DNA of 11,333 bases from Bacillota bacterium (GCA_009782085.1 WQUN01000153.1:1-11333), one strand, 5' to 3'. Positions 1-6,463 are shown, numbered from the stretch's first letter. Translations and numbers: made by a program. The notes: a model not told the origin generated them from the sequence alone.

Positions 1-96
1 AGGGCGCGCCGACCCCGGCGCGCCGGGCTTGCAACAATATTCATTGCAAATAGCGCCAATTTAGCGGAACGGCGCGCCGGGGTCGGCGCGCCCTAC
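1..96. repeat. Dispersed GC-rich inverted-repeat element, copy 1 (left end at window edge)
   Basis: Positions 1-24 and 71-94 form a perfect 24-bp inverted repeat. Each arm holds two copies of the palindromic octamer GGCGCGCC separated by six bases (octamers at 3-10, 17-24, 71-78 and 85-92). Each arm can therefore fold alone, or the two arms can pair around a 46-base centre. The centre carries TTGCAA at 29-34 and again at 44-49 around an AATATT core. The right end reads CCCTAC, matching the GTAGGG at the start of copy 2, so the full terminal repeat is probably 26 bp and the first two bases lie outside the window. No coding capacity is visible. It resembles a REP/MITE-like non-coding mobile repeat, but the family is not one I can name. 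Confidence 0.85.
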
Positions 97-133
97 AACA
101 AAAGGAACTCTAATTTTATGCGGAAATACTTTA

Positions 134-147
134 ATGCGTTTGTCGTG
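134..147 (-). repeat. 14-bp motif shared with the flank of the distal repeat copy
   Basis: The reverse complement of this stretch (CACGACAAACGCAT) occurs exactly at 11235-11248. Both lie 26-38 bp outside a GTAGGG end of the dispersed element, in mirror orientation (right of copy 1, left of copy 2). This may mark a larger form of the element or a shared insertion context. Confidence 0.5.
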
Positions 148-209
148 CCGCGGGGGGCGGCAAATTTTCGCGGTGTTTCTTTCATGCCTGAAAATTCCGT
201 AAATTCCGC

Positions 210-238
210 TTGTATTTTCTGCCAAACCGTGATATATT
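210..238 (+). promoter_or_regulatory. Putative sigma-A-type promoter of the rimP-nusA operon
   Basis: TTGTAT at 210-215 and TATATT at 233-238 are separated by 17 bp. The -10 box matches TATAAT at five of six positions and is preceded by TG plus one base (230-232), an extended -10. The -35 box is weak. Transcription would begin near 245, just before the leader hairpin at 263-292. This is a prediction from sequence alone. Confidence 0.45.
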
Positions 239-262
239 ACCTATAACAGGATATTGTTACAG

Positions 263-292
263 GATAAGAGTGGGTTCCCGCCCACTCTTATC
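263..292 (+). promoter_or_regulatory. Leader hairpin upstream of rimP (12-bp perfect stem)
   Basis: GATAAGAGTGGG (263-274) pairs perfectly with CCCACTCTTATC (281-292) around the six-base loop TTCCCG, and an AT-rich ATTTATTT follows. It lies between the predicted promoter and rimP. That position fits a leader attenuator, an RNA-processing site or a conserved rimP leader structure. A GAGTGGG/CCCACTC hairpin before rimP is something I recall from other Bacillota, and a rimP-leader RNA family has been described, but I cannot test membership here. The downstream tract is not a clean run of T, so strong intrinsic termination is doubtful. Confidence 0.6.
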
Positions 293-349
293 ATTTATTT
301 ACAACTCCGGTATAAGAATAAAAATGCCGATATGAGAATTGGCGCAGGC

Positions 350-359
350 GGGAAGGTGA
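350..359 (+). promoter_or_regulatory. Shine-Dalgarno sequence supporting the TTG start of rimP
   Basis: GGGAAGGTGA ends five bases before the in-frame TTG at 365. The alternative starts at ATG 332 and TTG 254 have no comparable site, and TTG 254 would place the leader hairpin inside the coding region. Confidence 0.45.
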
Positions 360-364
360 AGCGT

Positions 365-868
365 TTGCCGGGCAATAACACGGCGTATGAAGCCGAAAAG
401 ATCGTGAGGCCGGTACTCGGGCAAAATTTCCCGGATATCGAGTTTTTTGACCTGGAATTTGTCAAAGAGGGTCCCAACTGGTATCTGAGGATATATATCG
501 ACAGGGAGAACGGGGTGACGATCGACGACTGCGAGGCCGTCAGCCGCGCGGTCGAGAAAGTCCTGGACGAGAAGGACCCGATCGAGCACGCCTATATCCT
601 GGAGGTCAGTTCCCCGGGCATAGACAGGCCGCTGAAAAAGGATCGGGACTTCGCGAAATACCGTGGCAGAGAGGTCGAGATAAGGCTCTACAGGCCGGAG
701 GACGGCGCGAAGACGTTCCGCGGGAAGCTCGTCGGGCTTGTGGACGGCGGGATCGCAATCGAATGCGGCGGCGTCGAAAAACGATTCGGTAAAGAGGACG
801 TGGCCGTTTGCAGGCTGACGTTTGAAAATATTCAGAACAAAAATATCCAGAACAAAGGGAGGTTTTAG
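365..868 (+). CDS. rimP: Ribosome maturation factor RimP
   Basis: RimP acts in the cytoplasm on maturation of the 30S subunit. From TTG 365 the product has 167 residues, close to the usual 150-165. The N-terminal domain contains EFVKEG (31-36) followed by NWYLRIYID, and the hallmark LEVSSPGIDRPL lies at 79-90. The C-terminal SH3-like domain ends in a short repetitive tail. I chose TTG 365 because a good Shine-Dalgarno precedes it and the length fits the family. ATG 332 would add 11 residues without homology and lacks a ribosome site; GTG 356 is also possible. It is the first gene of the operon and ends four bases before nusA starts. The last codons include a 15-bp tandem duplication giving NIQNK twice. 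Identity is secure; the start is uncertain. Confidence 0.92.
   Translation: MPGNNTAYEAEKIVRPVLGQNFPDIEFFDLEFVKEGPNWYLRIYIDRENGVTIDDCEAVSRAVEKVLDEKDPIEHAYILEVSSPGIDRPLKKDRDFAKYRGREVEIRLYRPEDGAKTFRGKLVGLVDGGIAIECGGVEKRFGKEDVAVCRLTFENIQNKNIQNKGRF
827..856 (+). repeat. 15-bp tandem duplication at the end of rimP
   Basis: Units 827-841 and 842-856 differ at one base (AATATTCAGAACAAA and AATATCCAGAACAAA). They encode NIQNK twice near the RimP C-terminus. The second unit directly abuts GGGAGG, the Shine-Dalgarno of nusA. Confidence 0.85.
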
Positions 869-872
869 AAAA

Positions 873-1982
873 ATGGATAACGCAAGTGAACTTATGGACG
901 CCCTGCAGCAGATCTCAAACGAGAAGGGCATTGACCGGGAGGTGATTTTCGAGGCGATCGAGACGTCGCTGCTTACCGCGTGCAAAAAGAATTTCGGAGC
1001 CTCCGTTAACATACGCGTCGCTATCGACAGGGAGAGCGGGCAGGTGGACGTTTTCGCGCAAAAGACCGTCGTCGGGACGGTCGCGGACGCGAACGCGGAG
1101 ATCTCCCTGGAGGAGGCGCGGGCGCTGAACCCCGGCTACGAGCTGGGCGACACGGCGGAGATTTCCGTCAAGCCCCGGAACTTCGGGCGCATCTCCGCCC
1201 AGACAGCCAAACAGGTCGTCGTGCAGAAGTTCCGCGAGGCCGAGCGGGAGATACTTTATAACGAGTACATCACCAAGGAGCGCGAGATTCTGACCGGCAT
1301 AGTGCAGCGGCGCGACAGGCGCAACGTCATTATAACCCTCGGCAAGGCTGACGCCGTGCTCACGCCCGGCGAGCAGATACCCAGGGAGGAATACAACTTC
1401 CAGGACAGGATCAAGGTCTACGTCCTGGAGGTCAAACAGACCACAAAGGGGCCGCTCATAAGCGTTTCCCGTTCCCATCCCGAGCTTGTGAAGAGGCTTT
1501 TCGAGCAGGAGGTCCCGGAGGTGTTCGACGGAGTCGTCGAGATAAAATCCATCGCCCGGGAGGCCGGCAGCCGCACGAAGGTCGCGGTCTGGTCGAACAA
1601 CCCGAACGTGGACCCAGTCGGCGCGTGCGTCGGGCAGAACGGGCACCGCGTCAACATCGTCGTATCGGAGATAAACGGCGAGAAGGTCGACATTATCGAG
1701 TGGGATCCCGATCCCAGGCGATACATCGCCTCGGCTTTGAGCCCGAGCCGCGTCCTGGCGGTGGCCTGCAACCGCGACGACCAGAGCGCGAAGGTCGTCG
1801 TCCCGGATCACCAGCTATCCCTGGCCATTGGCAGGGAGGGCCAGAACGCGCGCCTCGCCGCCAAGCTCACCGGCTGGCGGATCGACATAAAGAGCGAGTC
1901 CCAGTCGGACGAGACCGGCTTTATCCCGGAGGAGGTCTACACGGAGTTCGCCGCGCTTTACGACGGCTTCGAGGAGGTCTAG
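873..1982 (+). CDS. nusA: Transcription termination/antitermination protein NusA
   Basis: NusA binds RNA polymerase and nascent RNA and modulates pausing, termination and antitermination. The product from ATG 873 is 369 residues. The order is an N-terminal polymerase-binding domain (about 1-125), an S1 domain (about 133-200, with ILTGIVQRRDRRNVIITLG), a first KH domain with VGACVGQNGHRVN (GxxG is GQNG) and GEKVDIIEW, then a second KH domain with LAIGREGQNARLAAKLTGW. There are no C-terminal acidic repeats, as is normal for Bacillota and unlike Escherichia coli. The start is set by the Shine-Dalgarno AAAGGGAGGT at 854-863, about ten bases upstream; an in-frame upstream ATG at 822 lies inside rimP and lacks one. 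The GAGGAGGT at its 3' end serves as ribosome site for the next gene. Confidence 0.97.
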   Translation: MDNASELMDALQQISNEKGIDREVIFEAIETSLLTACKKNFGASVNIRVAIDRESGQVDVFAQKTVVGTVADANAEISLEEARALNPGYELGDTAEISVKPRNFGRISAQTAKQVVVQKFREAEREILYNEYITKEREILTGIVQRRDRRNVIITLGKADAVLTPGEQIPREEYNFQDRIKVYVLEVKQTTKGPLISVSRSHPELVKRLFEQEVPEVFDGVVEIKSIAREAGSRTKVAVWSNNPNVDPVGACVGQNGHRVNIVVSEINGEKVDIIEWDPDPRRYIASALSPSRVLAVACNRDDQSAKVVVPDHQLSLAIGREGQNARLAAKLTGWRIDIKSESQSDETGFIPEEVYTEFAALYDGFEEV

Positions 1983-1985
1983 CGG

Positions 1986-2306
1986 TTGCAGAAAAAACGT
2001 AAAACGCCGCTTCGCAGGTGTACCGGCTGCGGGCTGATGAAGAGCAAGAGGGAACTTGTGAGGGTCGTTCGAAACGACGCGGGCGAGTTCTTCCTGGATT
2101 CCACCGGGAAGAAGGCCGGCAGAGGCGCGTATGTCTGCCCGAGCCGGGAGTGCCTGGCCAGGGCGCACAAGTCCAAAGGGCTGGAGAGGTCGTTCCGGCA
2201 GGCCGTTCCGGCGGAGATATACGAGGCTTTGCGGGCGGAGATGGAAAATCTGCCGGAACACGCCGGGGAAACGCCCGGATCAGAGGATGGGGATGAAAAC
2301 GATTGA
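1986..2306 (+). CDS. rnpM: RNase P modulator RnpM (YlxR, DUF448)
   Basis: This is a small basic RNA-binding protein of the YlxR family; the Bacillus subtilis member is reported to bind the RNase P RNA and modulate its activity. The product has 106 residues, starting at TTG 1986 with GGAGGT seven bases upstream inside the nusA 3' end. Family signatures are visible: RRCTGCG (10-16), ELVRVVR (23-29), and TGKKAGRGAYVC (40-51) followed by C56. The Cys pairs C12/C15 and C51/C56 could bind metal, but that is only a possibility. The tail after about residue 92 is acidic and looks disordered. It begins three bases after the nusA stop and overlaps ylxQ by 14 bases, so translation is probably coupled. 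Confidence 0.94.
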   Translation: MQKKRKTPLRRCTGCGLMKSKRELVRVVRNDAGEFFLDSTGKKAGRGAYVCPSRECLARAHKSKGLERSFRQAVPAEIYEALRAEMENLPEHAGETPGSEDGDEND

Positions 2307-2652
2307 CAGTGTCGCCGAAAAAAATCTGGACAGAAAAGTCGCCTCATTTCTGAGCATATGCATGAAGGCCGGAAAGATAGGCGCCGGCGAGCGCGTCTGC
2401 GAGATGTCGCTCCGGAACGGCGCGGCGCGGCTGGTTATCCTCGCCGGGGACGCGTCGGGCAACACGAAGAAGAAATTCGAGCAAAAGACCTTTTATTACC
2501 GGGTCCCGATAATCACGATCGGGACGAAGGATGAGATATCCAGGTGCATCGGCAGGGAAAACAGGGCGGTGTTTGTCGTGACCGACGAGGGTTTGGCGGA
2601 AAACGTGATGAGACTGATCGGCGAAAACGGGAAGAAAGGGGTGAATGCCTAG
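2293..2652 (+). CDS. ylxQ: L7Ae/L30e-family RNA-binding protein YlxQ
   Basis: YlxQ is a ribosomal-L7Ae-like protein found between nusA and infB in Bacillota, thought to bind kink-turn RNA. The product from ATG 2293 is 119 residues. The family pattern is clear: KVASFLSICMKAGKIGAGE near the start, RNGAARLVILAGDAS in the middle, and RVPIITIGTKDEISRCIGRE towards the end. AGAGG at 2282-2286 fits the ATG at 2293 better than the ATG at 2287, which would give two more residues. The start lies inside rnpM and the stop lies inside the beginning of infB (8-base overlap). The family is secure; its exact cellular target is not visible here. Confidence 0.92.
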   Translation: MKTIDSVAEKNLDRKVASFLSICMKAGKIGAGERVCEMSLRNGAARLVILAGDASGNTKKKFEQKTFYYRVPIITIGTKDEISRCIGRENRAVFVVTDEGLAENVMRLIGENGKKGVNA

Positions 2653-5600
2653 GATGAGAGTGCATGAAATCGCAAAAAAGTTCAACAAATCGAACAAAGA
2701 GACGATCGAAGACCTGCAAAGGCTGGGCGTGGTGGTTACCAACATCCAGAGCGGCGTGAGCGACCGCGACGTGCAGCGGCTCGGCGACATTTACGCGCCG
2801 CGTCTTCAGGAAAAGCCGAAAACCGCGGAGAAAAAACCGGAGGGCAGGAGCGCGGGCGAAAACGCCGGGGACAGGCCGGACGCGGGAACCGCCGGGCGCG
2901 GGGCGGAAGGATCCGCGGGAAACAGGCCGGGGGCCAAAAGCGTGGACATAAAATCCGCGGTAATTTGGGCCGAGCCGAAAGCCCCGGCGCGGGGAGGACG
3001 GCCCGACATTCAGGGCGCGGGCGCGAGGCCCTTGCCGCAGGACGGACGCCGTCCGGGGGAAAACCGCGACGGGCAGCGGGGCCAGGAGCATCCCCATGAG
3101 CGGGCCTACGGCCAAAGGCAAAACCGGGACCGCGCGCCGGGCCAAAACGACGGTCAGGACCGGTCAGGCCAGCAGGGGCAAGGGCAGAATCAAAAACACG
3201 GCCGCGAGCAAAACCAAAGACAGGGGCAGGGACAAAATAACAATCACGGCCAAAGGCATGGCCACGGCCAAAGACAAGGCCAGGGACAAAACCAAAACCA
3301 GGGACAAAACCAAGGTCAGGCGCAAAGCCAGGCCCAGCGCGGGGACGGCAGCCAGCCGCCGAAGGGAAGGCCGGTCCCCATCACCGGCAGGGAGTACGGC
3401 AGGCGGCGAGACCGGCATCGGGCGGTGGAACAGGCGCAGGCGGGCTTCCAGGGCGAACTGAGGGAACGCGCCCCGGGCGACCGCGAGCGGGGCTCCGGGC
3501 TGCAGGCCCAGTTCCTGAGGTCGGAGCGCGAAATCGAACATGAGCGCGAGCTTGAGCGCGAGCGCGCCCGCATCCAGGCCGCGCGGCAGGGGGAAACGCG
3601 CCATGCCGCCGAACAGCAGCCCGTCTCGCACAGGGAAGGCGCGGCCGCGGCCGCCGAGACGGGCCAGCAGCCCGTCCACAGGGAGCCGGCGGTTGGCGGC
3701 CAGGGCGCGCAGCCGCCCCAGCACAGGTACAGCGACCAGGAGCCGAGGCGTGAGCGCGACCAGGAGCCGAGACGCGAGCATGACCATGAGCCGCGGCGCG
3801 AACATGACCAGGAGCCGAGGCGCGAGCATGACCAGGAGCCTCGGCGTGAGCGCGACCATGAGCCGAGGCGTGAGCATGACCAGGAGCCGAGGCGCGAGCG
3901 CGACCAGGAGCCGCGCAGAGAGCGCGGACAGGGACAGACGTCGGCCCAACCGCCGCGGAGGGACGGCCAGAGAGATCAATCCGGAGCCTACCCGCGGAGG
4001 GACGGCCAGAGAGATCAATCCGGAGCCTACCCGCGGAGGGATGGACAGAGAGATCAATCCGGAGGTTACCCGCGCAGAGACGGACAGGGCCAGGCCGGGT
4101 CATACCCGCGAAGGGACGGACAGAGGGATCAGTCCGGAGGTTATCCGCGCAGGGACGGACAGGGCCAGGCCGGGTCATATCCGCGCAGGGACGGACAGGG
4201 CCAGCAGGCAGGGACATATCCGCGCAGGGACGTTCAGGGCCAGGCCGGAGCGCCGCGCAGGGACGGCTCGTCGCCGTACCCGCGCAGGGACGGCCAGTCC
4301 GGCCCGCCGCGCGGCGGATACGGCCAGGGCGGGGCGCGCGGACCCGGGCAGGGCTTTGCCCCCAGGGGCGACCGTCCGCCGGCGGGCGGCGGCAGGCCGG
4401 GCTTCGGCAGAAGCGGTCCGGGCGGCGGCCCCGGCGGTTTTGCCAAGAAAGAGGACGGCGGACGCCCGGGATTTTCCAGGGGCGGAGGCGCGAGGCCAGG
4501 CGGATTCGGCAAAAAGGACGATAAAAAGGGCGAGGCCCAGCCGTCCAAGGACGACAGGAAGCAGCTTTTCCAGAAAAACGAGCAGATGCGCAGGGAGAAA
4601 TCCCAGGGAAAGCGCGACGGCGACTCGAAAGAGGGCAAGCTCGGCGCCGGCAAAAAGGGCAGGGCGCAAAAACCGAAAACGGCGCCGCCGCCGGTCAAAC
4701 GCGAGCCGGATATCAGCTTTATCCAGATCCCGCAGATTCTGACGGTCAAGGAGCTCGCGGAAAAGCTCCGCCGCTCCGGCGCGGACGTGGTCAAGGCGCT
4801 GATGAAGCTCGGCGTCATGGCCACCGTGAACCAGGAGATCGACTTCGAGGCCGCCTCCAAGGTCTGCGAGGGGTATAACGTGCTTGTCGAGGAGGCCGTG
4901 GAGGTCGACCCGTTCGAGCAGGCGTTCATGCGCGGGACGGAGGCCGAGGAGGAAAAGGTCGAGAGGCCGCCGGTCGTCGTGGTCATGGGCCATGTCGATC
5001 ACGGCAAGACCTCGCTTCTCGACGCCATAAGGGACACGAACGTCATCGCCAGCGAGGCCGGCGGCATAACGCAGCGCATCGGCGCATACTCGGTCACTAT
5101 CAACGGCAAGCCGATAACCTTTTTGGACACCCCCGGCCACGAGGCTTTCACGGCCATGCGCATGAGGGGCGCCCAGGTCACGGACATCGCGGTTTTGGTC
5201 GTGTCGGCGGTGGACGGCGTCATGCCGCAGACCGTGGAGGCCATCAACCACGCCAAGGCCGCCAACGTGGACATCCTTGTGGCGATAAACATGATCGACA
5301 AGCCCGGCGCCGACCCGGACAAGGTGAAGCGCGAACTGACGGAATACGGCCTGCTGGTGGAGGATTGGGGCGGCGAGACGATCGCCGTGCCGGTTTCCGC
5401 CAAACAGAGGATTAATATAGATCGGCTTCTGGAAATGATAATAATACTGGCGGAGATGAAGCAGCTCCGCGCGAACCCGAACAAACCCGCCAGGGGCACG
5501 ATCATCGAGGCGCAGCTCGACAAGGGGCGCGGCCCGGTGGCCACAGTGCTTGTGCGGGAGGGGACGCTGAACGTGGGCGACACGGTCATCGCCGGCGCGT

Positions 5601-6463
5601 GCTTCGGCCACGTCCGCGCCATGACCGACGACAAGGGCCGGAAGGTCAAGAAGGCCGGGCCGTCCATGCCCGTGGAGATACAGGGCCTGGCGGACGTGCC
5701 GATGGCCGGCGACCAGTTCTACGTCGCGGCGAACGAGAAGCAGGCGCGGATGCTGTCCGACTCCGTCATAGCCAAGGGCCGGGAGAGCATGGTCAAGAGC
5801 CTCGCGCCCAAGATTTCGCTGGACGATTTGTTCAGCCAGATCAAGGCCGGCAGCGTCAAAGACCTGAACATCGTCGTCAAGGCGGACGTCCAGGGCTCCG
5901 TGGAGGCGCTCCGCCAGAGCCTTGAGAAGCTCTCCAACGACGAGGTCAGGATCAAGATCATCCACGCTGGCGTCGGGGCCGTGACCGAGACGGACGTGAT
6001 GCTGGCCTCGGCCTCCAACGCGGTCATCATCGGCTTCAACGTCCGGCCCGAGCCGAACGCCAAGGCCGTGGCGGACGCGGAGAAGGTGGACATCCGGCTC
6101 TACAGGATCATCTACAACGCCATCGAGGATATCACCGCCGCCATGAAGGGTATGCTGGACCCGATATTCAGGGAGAAGGTCATCGGCCACGCGGAGATAC
6201 GGCAGCTGTTCAAGGCCTCCGGCGTCGGGACCATCGGCGGCTCCATGGTGACGGACGGCAAAATTACGCGCGGCGCGCAGATACGCGTGATCCGAGACGG
6301 CAAGGTCGTCCACGAGGGCGCGCTGGAGACGCTCCGCCGGTTCAAGGACGACGTCAGGGAGGTCGCCGCGGGCTACGAATGCGGCATATTGGTCGCGAAA
6401 TTCAACGACATCAAGGAAAAAGACATAGTAGAGGCTTTTGTGATGGAAGAGGTTCCGAGGTAA
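2645..6463 (+). CDS. infB: Translation initiation factor IF-2 with a giant repetitive linker
   Basis: IF-2 is the GTPase that places initiator fMet-tRNA on the 30S subunit and promotes 50S joining. At 1272 residues it far exceeds Bacillus subtilis (about 716) and Escherichia coli (890) IF-2. Order: a first IF2_N module (about 1-52), a low-complexity linker (about 55-688), a second IF2_N module (about 689-750), the GTPase domain, domain II (about 950-1035), and C-terminal domains ending with GYECGI near 1243. GTPase motifs: G1 GHVDHGKT (782-789), G2 GGIT (806-809), G3 DTPGHE (828-833), G5 SAK (918-920). G4 reads NMID (882-885) where NKxD is expected, so the usual Lys is Met883. The linker holds a Gln/Asn/Gly-rich part, a charged Glu/Arg helix-like part, two Arg-rich tandem arrays and a Gly/Arg-rich tract. 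The start overlaps ylxQ by 8 bases, with AAAGGGG just upstream; ATG 2654 is an alternative. Confidence 0.97.
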   Translation: MPRMRVHEIAKKFNKSNKETIEDLQRLGVVVTNIQSGVSDRDVQRLGDIYAPRLQEKPKTAEKKPEGRSAGENAGDRPDAGTAGRGAEGSAGNRPGAKSVDIKSAVIWAEPKAPARGGRPDIQGAGARPLPQDGRRPGENRDGQRGQEHPHERAYGQRQNRDRAPGQNDGQDRSGQQGQGQNQKHGREQNQRQGQGQNNNHGQRHGHGQRQGQGQNQNQGQNQGQAQSQAQRGDGSQPPKGRPVPITGREYGRRRDRHRAVEQAQAGFQGELRERAPGDRERGSGLQAQFLRSEREIEHERELERERARIQAARQGETRHAAEQQPVSHREGAAAAAETGQQPVHREPAVGGQGAQPPQHRYSDQEPRRERDQEPRREHDHEPRREHDQEPRREHDQEPRRERDHEPRREHDQEPRRERDQEPRRERGQGQTSAQPPRRDGQRDQSGAYPRRDGQRDQSGAYPRRDGQRDQSGGYPRRDGQGQAGSYPRRDGQRDQSGGYPRRDGQGQAGSYPRRDGQGQQAGTYPRRDVQGQAGAPRRDGSSPYPRRDGQSGPPRGGYGQGGARGPGQGFAPRGDRPPAGGGRPGFGRSGPGGGPGGFAKKEDGGRPGFSRGGGARPGGFGKKDDKKGEAQPSKDDRKQLFQKNEQMRREKSQGKRDGDSKEGKLGAGKKGRAQKPKTAPPPVKREPDISFIQIPQILTVKELAEKLRRSGADVVKALMKLGVMATVNQEIDFEAASKVCEGYNVLVEEAVEVDPFEQAFMRGTEAEEEKVERPPVVVVMGHVDHGKTSLLDAIRDTNVIASEAGGITQRIGAYSVTINGKPITFLDTPGHEAFTAMRMRGAQVTDIAVLVVSAVDGVMPQTVEAINHAKAANVDILVAINMIDKPGADPDKVKRELTEYGLLVEDWGGETIAVPVSAKQRINIDRLLEMIIILAEMKQLRANPNKPARGTIIEAQLDKGRGPVATVLVREGTLNVGDTVIAGACFGHVRAMTDDKGRKVKKAGPSMPVEIQGLADVPMAGDQFYVAANEKQARMLSDSVIAKGRESMVKSLAPKISLDDLFSQIKAGSVKDLNIVVKADVQGSVEALRQSLEKLSNDEVRIKIIHAGVGAVTETDVMLASASNAVIIGFNVRPEPNAKAVADAEKVDIRLYRIIYNAIEDITAAMKGMLDPIFREKVIGHAEIRQLFKASGVGTIGGSMVTDGKITRGAQIRVIRDGKVVHEGALETLRRFKDDVREVAAGYECGILVAKFNDIKEKDIVEAFVMEEVPR
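3245..3316 (+). repeat. 18-bp tandem array in infB (four units, HGQRxG/QGQNQx)
   Basis: Four in-frame 18-bp units start at 3245, 3263, 3281 and 3299. They encode HGQRHG, HGQRQG, QGQNQN and QGQNQG (residues 201-224). The surrounding 170-230 region is almost entirely Gly, Gln, Asn, His and Arg. Codons are CAA/AAC-rich compared with the GC-rich flanks. Confidence 0.75.
3734..3925 (+). repeat. 24-bp tandem array in infB (eight units, DQEPRRER)
   Basis: Eight uninterrupted 24-bp units encode D[QH]EPRRE[RH] at residues 364-427. Variation between units is limited to Gln/His at position 2, Arg/His at position 8 and synonymous changes. The encoded segment mixes acidic and basic residues at high density and carries one Pro per unit, so an extended polyampholyte is more likely than a continuous helix. 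Confidence 0.95.
3953..4306 (+). repeat. 27-39-bp tandem array in infB (ten PRRDG units)
   Basis: Ten units beginning PRR-D cover residues 437-554, with unit lengths of 13, 13, 13, 12, 13, 12, 13, 11, 9 and 9 residues. Units 1 and 2 (3953-3991 and 3992-4030) are identical 39-bp copies. Units 3-4 and 5-6 form a second-order 75-bp duplication. The consensus is PRRDGQ followed by RDQSG[AG]Y or GQAGSY. A Gly/Arg-rich tract with PRGGYGQGG follows. Confidence 0.95.

Noticed and set aside
146..162. Small hairpin TGCCGC/GCGGCA followed by AATTTT, as a terminator of an upstream gene
   Set aside because: The stem is only six base pairs, the T run is short and interrupted by A, and no upstream gene is visible in the window.
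822..875. Upstream ATG that would extend NusA by 17 residues
   Set aside because: It lies inside rimP, lacks a Shine-Dalgarno and adds residues absent from NusA. ATG 873 has a strong ribosome site.
3245..4306. The tandem arrays as a CRISPR array
   Set aside because: Units are contiguous without unique spacers, keep the IF-2 reading frame and encode low-complexity protein.
3540..4742. A 400-residue +strand frame overlapping the infB linker, and minus-strand frames opposite it
   Set aside because: In-frame 24-bp and 36-39-bp repeats lacking stops keep several frames open at once. The Arg/Ser/Thr-rich products are a by-product of the repeats.
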